From an uncultured Bacteroidales bacterium (GTDB taxonomy: Bacteria > Bacteroidota > Bacteroidia > Bacteroidales > JAFGXI01): 37,859 bases of DNA. Positions 26,060 through 34,985 of this stretch are shown here, piece by piece (position 1 is the stretch's first letter; each line of letters opens with the position of its first letter). The notes below the pieces were generated by a model. The model was not told the origin of the DNA. It ran no database searches and saw only the letters and a program-made list of their open reading frames with translations. The DNA lies in the NCBI GenBank assembly GCA_947311115.1, contig CAMZKE010000056.1, positions 1-37,859 on the forward strand, read 5' to 3'. The translations under genes and the position numbers were made by a program.

Positions 26060-26458
26060 TTATTCATTTTTTGCTACTTTCCTAAATACACCTTCTAATC
26101 TAAAGTCTGGATCTACATATTTTGCTTTGTCTGGAGAATCAGTAAAATAAACCTTTGCATTAAATAATTTTTTTCTTCCGGTTTCCTCATCAGTTAATAA
26201 TGGGTCGTTAGCATCTTTTGTTAAATAAATTGAAAAGTTACTAAAACCCCACGACTTAAATTTCCATTTAAGTTGCCATTCTTGATATTCCTTTTTATCG
26301 TCAGTTTTATAAACAATTATATCTGCTTTGTCAGGAGAGTCAACTTCTAATAAAACAAGATTTGCATCAGCAGGATGACCCATTTCAATTACTGTTTGTG
26401 CCTTTAAAAAATAAAATGACACAATTAACAATATGCTTAGTAAGAGTTTGGTTTTCAT
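26060..26458 (-). CDS. Small exported protein, possible septoil-knot (DUF6150) type
   Basis: 132 residues from ATG 26458, chosen because MKTKLLLSILLIVSFYFLKAQ is a clear signal peptide; an upstream in-frame ATG at 26497 only adds hydrophobic residues. The mature part contains two related segments, VDSPDKADIIVYKTD and VYFTDSPDKAKYVD, flanking WQLKWKFKSWGFSNFSIYLTKD. Such repeated 'SPDKAD..VY..D' units resemble the short repeats of DUF6150, the septoil-knot family, which is common in Bacteroidota and has no known function. No catalytic residues stand out. It lies 72 bases downstream of another exported protein on the same strand and is likely cotranscribed with it. Confidence 0.6.
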   Translation of the reverse strand: MKTKLLLSILLIVSFYFLKAQTVIEMGHPADANLVLLEVDSPDKADIIVYKTDDKKEYQEWQLKWKFKSWGFSNFSIYLTKDANDPLLTDEETGRKKLFNAKVYFTDSPDKAKYVDPDFRLEGVFRKVAKNE

Positions 26459-26529
26459 AGAAAAAAATTTAAAGGAAAGTAAAAGTACAAAAAACAAGAC
26501 GTAAAATCAAATTTATTTTACATAAAGTT

Positions 26530-27174
26530 CTATTCTTTGCCTATTTTAAAAATTATTCCGGTAGAAATATCACCTTGTAGAATAGCACTTGTGCTATTCA
26601 TACTTAAACCACAATTGCTCCCACCAGAACCAATTCCGCAATATGCACCTACTCCATTAAAATATAGTGGTAAATTCATATTTGCCTGAATTCTCAAGCC
26701 AATTCTATCAGTAAAAAATATTTTAGCACCAATACCAAAAGCAACTGAGAACCTCCAAATATCTTCAATACCTCCTTCAAGGGCTTTAAAATAACCAGCT
26801 CCTGCTTTAATAGTTCCAAAGCCTGTTACATTCCCGTTTAACGGAATATCTTGTGCTGTTCCAAGTAGAAAATAATTTGAACTTATTTCAATATCTCTTC
26901 TAGGGTAATCGCTAAACCCAGAGTAAGGTCTCCATTCAGCACTAGTTTTGTTACCAATATACGTAAATTCAACAATATTATTTTTTACTGTATGAACACC
27001 TATATGACCACCATAAGCTCCTCCATCATATATTTTCATAACTCCTTGATAGAAATTAATATTTGTAGAATAAAAATAGCCACCAAAAGGAGTAATTTCT
27101 ATTTGTGAATACATCTTAATTGAAGAGCTAAGTAATACAACTAAAACAATAAATTTCAGAAATATTTTTTTCAT
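26530..27174 (-). CDS. Outer-membrane beta-barrel-like protein, function unknown
   Basis: 214 residues from ATG 27174, where the signal peptide MKKIFLKFIVLVVLLSSSIKMYSQ begins; an in-frame ATG at 27213 would lie on the promoter side. The mature chain shows alternating strands rich in Gly, Tyr and Phe (ITPFGGYFYSTNINFYQG, GKIGAKIFFTDRIGLRIQANMNLPL-like segments) and ends with a strand closing in IFKIGKE. This resembles the OmpA-like/OprF-type 8-strand barrels called 'outer membrane beta-barrel protein' in Bacteroidota. Cys residues in CGIGSGGSNCGL may form a disulfide. A TATATTTG box (minus strand, 27195-27202) lies 20 bases upstream. Substrate or partner unknown. Confidence 0.65.
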   Translation of the reverse strand: MKKIFLKFIVLVVLLSSSIKMYSQIEITPFGGYFYSTNINFYQGVMKIYDGGAYGGHIGVHTVKNNIVEFTYIGNKTSAEWRPYSGFSDYPRRDIEISSNYFLLGTAQDIPLNGNVTGFGTIKAGAGYFKALEGGIEDIWRFSVAFGIGAKIFFTDRIGLRIQANMNLPLYFNGVGAYCGIGSGGSNCGLSMNSTSAILQGDISTGIIFKIGKE

Positions 27175-27194
27175 TTTGTTAACTTTAATTTTTA

Positions 27195-27202
27195 CAAATA
27201 TA
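27195..27202 (-). promoter_or_regulatory. -7 element of the beta-barrel gene
   Basis: Minus-strand TATATTTG, an exact TAnnTTTG box, 20 bases before ATG 27174. No matching -33 box. Confidence 0.4.
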
Positions 27203-27224
27203 ACATAAAACATTAAATAATTTT

Positions 27225-27232
27225 TATCTTTG
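27225..27232 (+). promoter_or_regulatory. -7 element of purQ
   Basis: TATCTTTG, an exact TAnnTTTG box, 25 bases before the purQ ATG at 27258; the -33 box is weak, as is common for regulated promoters. Confidence 0.45.
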
Positions 27233-27257
27233 AGGTCGTAATTTAATTAAAAGAAAA

Positions 27258-27959
27258 ATGAAGTTTGGAGTATTAATATTTCCCGGGTCGAATTGCGACC
27301 ATGATATGGTTTACACTTTAAAAAATATATTAAAACAAGAAGTTATAGAACTTTGGCATAAAGATAGCGATTTGCAAAATGTAGATGCTATCGCAATTCC
27401 CGGAGGTTTTTCTTTTGGCGATTATTTACGTTCTGGAGCTATTGCACGTTATTCTCCAATTATGGAATCGGTTATTGAGTTTGCAAATAATGGCGGTTTT
27501 GTTTTTGGTATTTGTAATGGATTCCAAATTTTATGTGAAACAGGATTATTGCCAGGTGCGTTATTACATAATGATAATCAGAAGTTTATTTGTAAGAATG
27601 TGTTTTTAAAAGCAGATAATAACACAACTAGTTTTACAAAATACATTGAGCCAAACAAAGCTTTAAAAATTCCTATTGCTCATGGCGAAGGAAAATATTT
27701 TGCTGATGAAGAAACAATATCTGAATTAAAAAATAATAACCAGATTTTATTCCGCTATTGCGATGAGAATGCTAATGTATCAAACGAAGTAAACCCTAAT
27801 GGGTCGGTCGATAATATTGCTGGCATTTGCAACAAAAACAAGAATGTATATGGTATGATGCCTCATCCCGAACGTGCGGCAGATAAAACCACAGGAAACA
27901 TTGATGGATTACAAATATTAGAATCAATGATTAAATCTATTGAAAAACAAAATAAATAA
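27258..27959 (+). CDS. purQ: Phosphoribosylformylglycinamidine synthase subunit PurQ (glutaminase)
   Basis: 233 residues. It is the class I glutaminase half of FGAM synthase and supplies ammonia to PurL in purine synthesis. Nucleophile Cys86 in FGICNGFQIL, His203 and Glu205 in MMPHPERA complete the triad; IPGGFSFGDYLRSGAIAR and FPGSNCDHD are PurQ signatures. A stand-alone PurQ implies the three-part PurS-PurQ-small PurL enzyme rather than the single long PurL chain used by many other bacteria; purL and purS are not in this window. It is a single gene, divergent from the beta-barrel gene and followed 45 bases later by the second TPR-LuxR regulator. Confidence 0.96.
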   Translation: MKFGVLIFPGSNCDHDMVYTLKNILKQEVIELWHKDSDLQNVDAIAIPGGFSFGDYLRSGAIARYSPIMESVIEFANNGGFVFGICNGFQILCETGLLPGALLHNDNQKFICKNVFLKADNNTTSFTKYIEPNKALKIPIAHGEGKYFADEETISELKNNNQILFRYCDENANVSNEVNPNGSVDNIAGICNKNKNVYGMMPHPERAADKTTGNIDGLQILESMIKSIEKQNK

Positions 27960-28004
27960 TTTTTTCGTGTAACTAACACTGAGTTAGACCCTTAAAAAAT
28001 ATTA

Positions 28005-29546
28005 ATGAGATTTAATATTCTGTTTCTTCTGTATATTTCATCTATTATTTTATTTTCTTGTAATAAGGAAAATAATGATAATTATGATAGCTTATTAATG
28101 AAAGATAGTTTACGTACAAGCTCCTTTTTAACCTATTTAGATTCAAATTATTTTTATAAAAATAGCAATTTAATCCATATTTCTGACAGTTTTTTATCAA
28201 CAATTAACATTAGCCCTGCCAAAACAAGCAGTAAAATTGCACATTTATATTTATCAAAGTCAAATTATTTTTTAGCTGAATATTATTTTAATAAATCTGC
28301 TAATTTATTTTTAAAAGATAGCCTAACTATTAAATACTCGGAGCAAATAGCTAATGCAGGAGTGGTTAAAGAATTATCAAGTTTATATACAGATGCTATT
28401 CAAAATTATTTAATTGCACTAAATATTTTTGATAGTTTAAATTTAGAATTAAAACGCTCTAAAATACTAAATAATATTGGAATTGTTTATCAACAAATAA
28501 ACGAAAACGAAAAAGCATTAGAATATTATTATAGCTCTTTAAAAATTGTAGAAAAACTTAACAACTACAATTTAATGGCTGTAAGATATAACAATATTGC
28601 AACTATTTACGAAGCGCAAAAAGTTAATATCGATTCAGCATTATACTATTATGAACAAGCTTATGAAATATGGAAAAACACAACTGACAAACCGAAACTT
28701 TCGTTAATAATAAACAATATAGGGCATGTTTACTTATTAAAAGACAACTTAACTAAAGCAGATTCGTTATTTAATATCGCTATAAAACTTGCTAAAGAAT
28801 CTGATAATAAAATGAATATAGGATTGGTTTATAGAAATATATCGTTATTGTATATAAAAAAAACAGAGTACCCAAAGGCGATTGAAACTATAAAAAAATC
28901 AATAAATATTTTTAAAAATGTAAATAGCAATGAAAATCTATTAAAAGGACTACGTATTATTGAAAAGGCATATGAAGCAACCGACAATTATAAAGAAGCA
29001 AATATAACGTTAAAAGAAATTTATAATATACGAGAAAAATTAAAAAGTATTGAACAAACAAAAAATATAAACGCTTTAAATATTAAGTATAAAGTTAAAG
29101 AACAAGAACAAGAAATATTAGTGTTAAAAATTAAAAATAATGCAAAATCTAAAGAAGTTTGGTTTTTACTTATTTTAATATTGTCGTTGGTAATTATTAT
29201 TTCCTCGCTATACTATATGTATAACCTACACAAAAAAAATAGTAAGCTGGAATTATCACAAATGCGGAGAGATATTTCTGACTATGTTAGTCAAATTGAA
29301 GAAATAAAAGAAAAAGTTAATAAAGAGGTTGAAGAAAAAGAGGAAGCTATTTTAGGGAAAATTAAACAATTTGGGTTAACAAAAGCTGAAGAAAAAGTTC
29401 TTTTATTAATAACAAAAGGCTACAAGAATGCTGAAATAGCCAGCAATTTGTTTATTTCAATTAATACTGTTAAAACACATACTCAACGCATATTTTTAAA
29501 ATTGAATGTTAGAAACAGAGTTGAGGCAGCTAGAAAAGCTCAGTGA
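28005..29546 (+). CDS. Membrane-spanning TPR-LuxR transcriptional regulator (copy 2)
   Basis: 513 residues with the same layout as the protein at 13095-14684: signal sequence ending in LFSC (Cys19, lipobox-like); TPRs at about 75-345 (e.g. ILNNIGIVYQQINENEKALEYY, given here in part); a helical connector with NINALNIKYKVKEQEQEI; one transmembrane helix (about 386-406); a coiled coil (RRDISDYVSQIEEIKEKVNKEVEEKEE, in parts); and a LuxR-type helix-turn-helix (about 456-512, LTKAEEKVLLLITKG...SINTVKTHTQRIFLKL). The two copies align along their whole length, so they are paralogues. The likely job is to sense something outside the cytoplasm and regulate transcription. The next genes are two Hsp20 chaperones and clpB, which begin after a 291-base gap. 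A short inverted repeat (CTAAC-ACTGA-GTTAG, 27973-27987) lies before the start. Confidence 0.85.
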   Translation: MRFNILFLLYISSIILFSCNKENNDNYDSLLMKDSLRTSSFLTYLDSNYFYKNSNLIHISDSFLSTINISPAKTSSKIAHLYLSKSNYFLAEYYFNKSANLFLKDSLTIKYSEQIANAGVVKELSSLYTDAIQNYLIALNIFDSLNLELKRSKILNNIGIVYQQINENEKALEYYYSSLKIVEKLNNYNLMAVRYNNIATIYEAQKVNIDSALYYYEQAYEIWKNTTDKPKLSLIINNIGHVYLLKDNLTKADSLFNIAIKLAKESDNKMNIGLVYRNISLLYIKKTEYPKAIETIKKSINIFKNVNSNENLLKGLRIIEKAYEATDNYKEANITLKEIYNIREKLKSIEQTKNINALNIKYKVKEQEQEILVLKIKNNAKSKEVWFLLILILSLVIIISSLYYMYNLHKKNSKLELSQMRRDISDYVSQIEEIKEKVNKEVEEKEEAILGKIKQFGLTKAEEKVLLLITKGYKNAEIASNLFISINTVKTHTQRIFLKLNVRNRVEAARKAQ

Positions 29547-29837
29547 TAATCAAAAAAACTAATCACCAAACTTGGGCTGTTTGAGCATTATGGTAGCAAA
29601 CTGTTTATAAGTAAGTTATACGTAATATTGTTGGATTCTATGAATAATGCGAGATAATACGGGCTAACATATATCTATTTTTATAGAAAACACACGATAA
29701 TGTTAATAACAGTCAATATGACATACAAAAACCAGCAAAAACAGACATAAAGACATAACTTAACTGTTGGCATATAAATTGAAATAAGCAAATCGAAATT
29801 AATTTGATTATAAACTAAAAAATAGGAGGACAAAATT
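29547..29837 (+). promoter_or_regulatory. Upstream region of the first hsp20 gene
   Basis: 291 bases with no open frame. It ends in a strong Shine-Dalgarno AGGAGG (29824-29829) 8 bases before the ATG, unusual in this window. TTGGCAT...TTGAA (29767-29783) resembles a sigma-54 site with one mismatch at the key -12 base; TTAATTTG further down is a one-mismatch -7 box. No CIRCE (HrcA) repeat was seen. The true promoter cannot be settled by eye. Confidence 0.4.
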
Positions 29838-30278
29838 ATGTTAGTAAGAAAAGAAACTTATCCAGCGTTATCAAGAGTATTTGGTGATTTCTTTGACAAA
29901 GAATTTTCTGATTGGTCTAATACTAATTACTCGGAAACAAATACAACTTTACCCGCAGTAAATATTAAAGAAAACGAGAACGAATTTATTGTTGAGGTAG
30001 CGGTGCCGGGAATGGACAAAAAAGATTTTAATATCGATTTAAATGAAAATCTCTTAACTGTATCATCAGATAAAAAAAATGAAGAGTCTGAAGAAAAAGA
30101 AAATTACACTCGTAGAGAGTATAGTTATCAATCCTTCAGAAGAGTTTTTACACTACCTAAAGAGGTGGTAGATGATGAAAAAATTTCAGCTAAATATGAT
30201 AATGGAGAATTGATTATCAATATTCCTAAAAAAGAGGAAGCTAAGCCTAAAGGACCTATGAAAATTGAAATTAAATAA
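29838..30278 (+). CDS. Hsp20/alpha-crystallin small heat shock protein (copy 1)
   Basis: 146 residues. It binds unfolding proteins without ATP and holds them for refolding by ClpB/DnaK. Alpha-crystallin domain at about 35-135: LPAVNIKENENEFIVEVAVPGM, FNIDLNENLLTVSSDKK, YSYQSFRRVFTLPKEV, AKYDNGELIINIPKKE. A C-terminal I-x-I anchoring motif is seen in IEIK. The N-terminal arm is short. The ATG is fixed by AGGAGG 8 bases upstream. Another Hsp20 follows 104 bases later and clpB after that, an arrangement that suggests a shared proteostasis role. Confidence 0.96.
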   Translation: MLVRKETYPALSRVFGDFFDKEFSDWSNTNYSETNTTLPAVNIKENENEFIVEVAVPGMDKKDFNIDLNENLLTVSSDKKNEESEEKENYTRREYSYQSFRRVFTLPKEVVDDEKISAKYDNGELIINIPKKEEAKPKGPMKIEIK

Positions 30279-30351
30279 CAGTTAATAAATGTTAATAAGT
30301 GGGTGTAGCAATAAGTTACACCTGCTTACAAAATTACAAACGAGAATATTT

Positions 30352-30359
30352 TAATTTTG
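30352..30359 (+). promoter_or_regulatory. -7 element of the second hsp20 gene
   Basis: TAATTTTG, an exact TAnnTTTG box, 23 bases before ATG 30383, suggesting it can be transcribed apart from copy 1. No clear -33 box. A short hairpin (GGTGTA/TACACC, 30302-30322) lies between the two genes without a T run. Confidence 0.4.
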
Positions 30360-30382
30360 TTTAACCATTAAATCTTATAACT

Positions 30383-30820
30383 ATGAAACTTTTTAAATGG
30401 AAAAAAGAATTTGCTCCAAAGTTTGCCAATATAGTTGAGAAATTTTTTGGAGACAAAATAAATGTAATGGTAAATAAAGATGAGAATGTGTCTGTAATAC
30501 CTGCAACAAATATTTCTGATGAAGAAAAAGCATTTGATATAAGTTTGACTGTACCGGGATTAGAAAAAAAGGATATTAATATTGAAATTAAAGATAATAA
30601 ACTTTATATTTCATCAGAAAAACAATACGAAAAAGAAGAAGATAATAAATTTTATTATAGAAAAGAGTTTGGTTATGCATCTTTTCAAAGAATATTTGAG
30701 TTACCGGCTGAAGCAGATGCAGAAAAAGTTAGTGCAGATTTAAAAGATGGTATTTTGAATATAAAAGTAGCTAAAAATAAGAAATATTTAGCAAAGAAAA
30801 AGAAAATTGCCATAGCATAA
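30383..30820 (+). CDS. Hsp20/alpha-crystallin small heat shock protein (copy 2)
   Basis: 145 residues. Alpha-crystallin domain about 35-132 (VIPATNISDEEKAFDISLTVPGLEKKDINIEI in parts; FGYASFQRIFELPAEADAEKVSADLKDGILNIKVAK in parts). The C-terminal tail is lysine-rich and ends in IAIA, a possible I-x-I anchor. It differs clearly from copy 1, with a more basic N-terminus (FKWKKEFAPKFANIVEKFF), so the pair is old and may form mixed oligomers or act on different substrates. No Shine-Dalgarno precedes it, unlike copy 1 and clpB. Confidence 0.95.
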   Translation: MKLFKWKKEFAPKFANIVEKFFGDKINVMVNKDENVSVIPATNISDEEKAFDISLTVPGLEKKDINIEIKDNKLYISSEKQYEKEEDNKFYYRKEFGYASFQRIFELPAEADAEKVSADLKDGILNIKVAKNKKYLAKKKKIAIA

Positions 30821-30832
30821 CAGCTTAAGTTT

Positions 30833-30866
30833 ATTATGCGAAGAGATTATCTCTTCGCATAATTTT
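30833..30866 (+). terminator. Hairpin between hsp20 copy 2 and clpB, probable terminator
   Basis: 14-bp stem ATTATGCGAAGAGA/TCTCTTCGCATAAT with a TTA loop, followed by a short TTT run. It starts 12 bases after the hsp20 stop, so it would end or attenuate that transcript before clpB. Confidence 0.7.
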
Positions 30867-30934
30867 AAATAAATAAGAGCAACAAAAATTGCCACTTATT
30901 TATTTTATATATTTACGAAAAGGAGAAAAAAGAA

Positions 30935-33520
30935 ATGAACTTTAACAATTATACAATAAAATCGCAAGAAGCAATTCAGCAAGCTCAACAAATCGCACAA
31001 AGTTTTGAGCATCAACAAATAGAAAACGCTCATATTTTAAAAGCAATTTTTGAGACTGACGAAAATGTATTGCCATTTATTTTAACAAAACTTGGTGTTA
31101 ATGCTGACATCTTTAAGAAAACATTATATAGCATAATTCAAAGCTTCCCAAAAGTACAAGGTGGCGATATAATGCTTTCGCGAGATGCATCAAAAACACT
31201 AAACGATGCCGCAAATATTGCAAAAAAAATGAAAGATGAATATGTTTCAATAGAGCATCTTTTATTAGCAATGTTGAAAGCAAAAGATAACGTTTCTCGT
31301 TTAATGAAAGACAATAATATTAACGAAAATGATTTATCTGCTGCAATTAACGAATTACGAAAAGGTAAAAATGTAACCTCACAATCGCAAGAAGACACAT
31401 ATAATTCGCTTGATAAATATGCTAAAAATTTAAATAAACTTGCCAATGAAGGTAAGTTAGACCCTGTTATTGGACGAGATGAAGAAATTCGTAGAATTTT
31501 GCAAATTTTAAGCCGCAGAACAAAAAACAATCCAATGCTAGTAGGCGAACCTGGAACCGGCAAAACTGCAATTGCAGAGGGTTTAGCTCATCGTCTAGTA
31601 AAAGGTGATATCCCTGAAAACCTAAAAGATAAAATTATTTATTCTTTAGATATGGGAGCTTTAATTGCCGGTGCAAAATACAAAGGTGAATTTGAAGAAC
31701 GACTTAAAGCTGTTGTAAAAGAAGTTATAGCCGAAGATGGTAGAATTGTTTTGTTTATTGATGAAATTCACACACTTGTTGGTGCTGGTGGTGGACAAGG
31801 AGCTATGGACGCCGCAAATATATTAAAACCCGCACTAGCTCGCGGCGAATTACGTGCAATTGGAGCAACAACGCTTGACGAATATCAAAAATATTTTGAA
31901 AAAGACAAAGCTCTTGAACGTCGATTTCAAAAGGTTTTCGTTGATGAGCCGGATCGAGAAAGTGCAATATCTATTCTACGTGGCATTAAAGATAAGTATG
32001 AAACTCATCATAAAGTAAGAATACAAGATAGTGCAATAATTACTGCTGTTGAGCTTTCGCAACGATATATTACCGACAGATTTTTACCGGACAAAGCCAT
32101 TGATTTAATGGACGAAGCTGCTGCAAAATTGCGTATGGAAATAAACTCAAAACCTGAAGAACTTGATGTGCTTGACCGTAAAATTATGCAACTTGAAATA
32201 GAGCTTGAGGCAATTAAACGCGAAAAAGATAAAAATGCTATTTCGCTTATTAAAAAAGAGCTTGCCAATTTAAAAGAAAAAAGAGAAGGTATATATGCTA
32301 AATGGAAATCGGAAAAAGATTTAGTGGATAAAGTTCAAGCCATAAAGGCTGAAATAGAAGAATATAAGCAAGCCGCTGATAGAGCAGAACGAGAAGGCGA
32401 TTTTGGAAGGGTTGCCGAACTTCGTTACGGAAAAATTCAACAAGCAGAACAAACACTTGCAAAATTACAAGAAGAATTAGCTGCTAATCAAGAAACTTCA
32501 CTTATAAAAGAAGAGGTAACTAACGAAGATATAGCCGAAGTTGTTGCTAAATGGACAGGTATTCCGGTATCAAAAATGTTGCAAAGCGACCGCGAAAAGT
32601 TATTGCTTTTAGAAGATGAATTACACAAACGTGTGGTTGGTCAAGAGGAGGCTATAGAGGTTGTTTCTGACGCAGTACGTCGTTCTCGTGCCGACTTACA
32701 AGATAGCAAACGCCCAATAGGTACATTCTTATTTTTAGGAACAACCGGCGTGGGTAAAACTGAACTTGCAAAAACACTTGCAGAGTATTTATTTAACGAT
32801 GAAAATGCGATAACTCGTATTGATATGAGCGAATATCAAGAACGACATGCTGTTAGCCGTTTAGTTGGAGCTCCTCCAGGATATGTTGGCTACGACGAGG
32901 GTGGGCAACTTACCGAAGCGGTACGCCGTAAGCCCTACTCAGTAGTACTTTTAGATGAGATTGAAAAAGCTCATCCTGACACTTTTAATATTTTATTACA
33001 GGTGTTAGATGAAGGGCGACTTACCGATAACAAAGGACGTGTTGCCGATTTTAGAAATACAATTATAATAATGACTTCAAATATGGGAGCTCATATAATT
33101 CAAGAAAAGTTTGAGAATTTAGATATGAGCAAACGTATGCAAGTTGTTGAAGATACAAAAAGCGAAGTACTTAGTTTATTGAAAAAGACTATTCGTCCTG
33201 AGTTTTTAAATCGTATTGATGAAGTTGTTATGTTTACTCCGTTAAATATTAATGAAGTAAAAGAAATTGTAAAAATACAATTAAACGGACTTAAAAAAAT
33301 GCTTGCTAAAAAAGAAATAAATTTAGATTTTACAGAAAACACCATAAAACATTTAGCCGATATTGGTTTTGAACCTCAATTTGGTGCAAGACCAATAAAA
33401 CGAGTTATTCAACGTGAGGTGTTAAATGAACTTTCTAAAAAGATTTTAGCAGGAGAAGTTACTGCAAACAGTAGTATAAATATCGATTTTATTGATGGAA
33501 AATTAGCTTTTAAAAATTAA
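30935..33520 (+). CDS. clpB: ATP-dependent disaggregase ClpB
   Basis: 861 residues. Hexameric AAA+ chaperone that pulls proteins out of aggregates with DnaK. N-domain (1-145) with two Clp-N repeats; first AAA+ module with Walker A GEPGTGKT (204-211) and Walker [10 protein letters not shown]; a coiled-coil middle domain (about 400-525, rich in Glu, Lys, Leu), which marks ClpB rather than ClpA/ClpC; second AAA+ module with Walker A GTTGVGKT and sensor/arginine-finger region [10 protein letters not shown]. No ClpP-binding loop is expected. Start fixed by AGGAG 9 bases before ATG 30935. It follows two small heat shock proteins, its usual functional partners. Confidence 0.98.
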   Translation: MNFNNYTIKSQEAIQQAQQIAQSFEHQQIENAHILKAIFETDENVLPFILTKLGVNADIFKKTLYSIIQSFPKVQGGDIMLSRDASKTLNDAANIAKKMKDEYVSIEHLLLAMLKAKDNVSRLMKDNNINENDLSAAINELRKGKNVTSQSQEDTYNSLDKYAKNLNKLANEGKLDPVIGRDEEIRRILQILSRRTKNNPMLVGEPGTGKTAIAEGLAHRLVKGDIPENLKDKIIYSLDMGALIAGAKYKGEFEERLKAVVKEVIAEDGRIVLFIDEIHTLVGAGGGQGAMDAANILKPALARGELRAIGATTLDEYQKYFEKDKALERRFQKVFVDEPDRESAISILRGIKDKYETHHKVRIQDSAIITAVELSQRYITDRFLPDKAIDLMDEAAAKLRMEINSKPEELDVLDRKIMQLEIELEAIKREKDKNAISLIKKELANLKEKREGIYAKWKSEKDLVDKVQAIKAEIEEYKQAADRAEREGDFGRVAELRYGKIQQAEQTLAKLQEELAANQETSLIKEEVTNEDIAEVVAKWTGIPVSKMLQSDREKLLLLEDELHKRVVGQEEAIEVVSDAVRRSRADLQDSKRPIGTFLFLGTTGVGKTELAKTLAEYLFNDENAITRIDMSEYQERHAVSRLVGAPPGYVGYDEGGQLTEAVRRKPYSVVLLDEIEKAHPDTFNILLQVLDEGRLTDNKGRVADFRNTIIIMTSNMGAHIIQEKFENLDMSKRMQVVEDTKSEVLSLLKKTIRPEFLNRIDEVVMFTPLNINEVKEIVKIQLNGLKKMLAKKEINLDFTENTIKHLADIGFEPQFGARPIKRVIQREVLNELSKKILAGEVTANSSINIDFIDGKLAFKN

Positions 33521-33546
33521 AAAAGGAGGCGAGAGCCTCCTTTTTA
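33517..33546 (+). terminator. Terminator of clpB
   Basis: Stem AAAAGGAGGC/GCCTCCTTTT with a GAGA tetraloop, starting at the clpB stop and running into T5. It also serves the convergent TPR-SPOR gene, whose stop is at 33548, because the minus strand shows the matching T run. Confidence 0.93.
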
Positions 33547-33547
33547 T

Positions 33548-34537
33548 TTATAACCTTTTACCATCTTTATATTTAACAATAAAAGCTCCTGAAACTTTAA
33601 TTTTTGCTCTAAAATTTGCAGCTTCATTTTTTGTTTTAAAGTTACCTAATAAATATTTATAACTACCATTTACTCTATCTTCTTGCAATTTATACACTCC
33701 ATTATATATTGCTTTTTTCTCTTTTGTGGTAAGTTTCCTTGATGAGGAAAGAACCTGTACTTTATATATTATTCCTGATGTTGTCTTTACAGGAGTTGCT
33801 TTCTTTTCAACAGGTTTTGGGGCAACAACAGGAGTTGTTTTAACTTTCGGTTCTGCCTTTTTTTCAATCGGTTTTTCAAGCTCAGTATTTACAGGGTGTG
33901 CATTTACAGGTTTATATTCTTCTTTTTTCTCAGGGTCGAAAGGTTTTGGTGGCTCTATTACCGCTACATCTTTAACAATGCTATCTTTTTCAACCTCAGC
34001 AACAGGAGCTTCTTTTACAGGCTCCTTTTTTACAGGAACTTCTGTAATAGAATTTTGTCCACCTGCAGCTTCGCATTCTTTTATTTTTTCATTTACTTTT
34101 GCTTCGTAATTAAGTTTTTCGGCTGACGAAAGGCTTGAAATAAAAGCATTGTAGCCATCTATCGCATCTTTATATTGCTTATTATATTGGTTTCCTTGAG
34201 CCAAAGCAAATTCTAATAAAGGGTGCACTTTTGGGTCTAATTCTTTTGCCTTTTTAAAATATTTTAATGATTTTTCTTGCTCTTCAGACTTTAAATACGA
34301 TATACCTATTTTAAAGTTTAAATCTGCGTTATTTGGATTAAATTCATTAGCTTTTAAAAAATATGGTAACGCATCAGAGTATAATTTGTTAATATATTTT
34401 TTATTTGCATCTTTTAAATTTTTCTGTGCAATTTTAAAAGCTTCTTGGTCTTCAAAGTTCTTTTTCTTAAAAGCTACATTTTGTGCATTAATAAACATCA
34501 CAACTGTTAATAACGCTAATAATAATTTGTATTTCAT
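33548..34537 (-). CDS. Exported TPR and SPOR-domain protein
   Basis: 329 residues. Signal peptide 1-18 (ending INAQ). TPR-like helices at about 40-130 (KKYINKLYSDALPYFLKANEFNPNNADLNFKIGISYL in parts), a Pro/Lys/Val/Glu-rich flexible linker (about 170-250), and a C-terminal SPOR domain (about 253-325: YKVQVLSSSRKLTTKEK, YKYLLGNFKTKNEAANFRAKIK), which in other proteins binds denuded peptidoglycan. TPR-plus-peptidoglycan-binding proteins are found among type IX secretion/gliding accessory proteins, e.g. PorE, which instead has an OmpA domain. It lies downstream of a PorP/SprF gene, so an envelope-anchoring role with it is a plausible inference. Confidence 0.8.
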   Translation of the reverse strand: MKYKLLLALLTVVMFINAQNVAFKKKNFEDQEAFKIAQKNLKDANKKYINKLYSDALPYFLKANEFNPNNADLNFKIGISYLKSEEQEKSLKYFKKAKELDPKVHPLLEFALAQGNQYNKQYKDAIDGYNAFISSLSSAEKLNYEAKVNEKIKECEAAGGQNSITEVPVKKEPVKEAPVAEVEKDSIVKDVAVIEPPKPFDPEKKEEYKPVNAHPVNTELEKPIEKKAEPKVKTTPVVAPKPVEKKATPVKTTSGIIYKVQVLSSSRKLTTKEKKAIYNGVYKLQEDRVNGSYKYLLGNFKTKNEAANFRAKIKVSGAFIVKYKDGKRL

Positions 34538-34549
34538 TGTATTTGTAAT

Positions 34550-34957
34550 TTATTTAAAATATTTATCCATTACTTTCTCAAATCGTTGTGTTGGCTTGCA
34601 TGGTTTGCCTGTTTTTGCATTAATAAAAACAAGGCTAACTTTCCCTATGTTTATTAATTCTTTATCTTGGTTGTATATTTCGTGTCTAAATACCATTCTT
34701 AAACTCGGTCTTTGTTCTACAACTGTTTTTATTGTTAACAAATCGTCATACCTAGCTGATTTAATATATTTTATTTCCATAAGATTTACCGGTAAAAAAA
34801 TACCATCTTCTTCCATTTGCTTATAGGTTAAACCCATGTTTCGGGTTAACTCGGTTCTGGCAATTTCATAATATATTGCATAATTACCATAATATACAAA
34901 ACCCATATTATCAGTTTCGGCATAACGTACTCTAATTTCTAATTCATCTGTAATCAT
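34550..34957 (-). CDS. YbgC-type acyl-CoA thioesterase (4HBT hotdog fold)
   Basis: 135 residues. RVRYAETDNMGFVYYGNYAIYYEIAR (about 10-35) carries the family's active-site Asp16 and the 'D..G.v...Y' signature; the rest is a hotdog fold (VNLMEIKYIKSARYDDLLTIKT; LRMVFRHEIYN; INIGKVSLVFINAKTGKP). It hydrolyses acyl-CoA thioesters in the cytosol; the chain length preference is unknown. The gene sits 12 bases before the TPR-SPOR gene and 28 bases after porP/sprF on the same strand, so all probably share a transcript even though this product is cytosolic. It has no link to the tol-pal operon here, where ybgC is found in Proteobacteria. Confidence 0.92.
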   Translation of the reverse strand: MITDELEIRVRYAETDNMGFVYYGNYAIYYEIARTELTRNMGLTYKQMEEDGIFLPVNLMEIKYIKSARYDDLLTIKTVVEQRPSLRMVFRHEIYNQDKELINIGKVSLVFINAKTGKPCKPTQRFEKVMDKYFK

Positions 34958-34985
34958 ACATTATTTATCTAATAATAAATAGGTT

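Noticed and set aside
29767-29783. Sigma-54-like TTGGCAT-N5-TTGAA before hsp20
   Set aside because: The essential GC at -12 reads GA and no sigma-54 activator gene is near; one such near-match is expected by chance in this AT-rich DNA.
30302-30322. GGTGTA/TACACC hairpin between the two hsp20 genes as a terminator
   Set aside because: Short stem, large loop and no T run after it.
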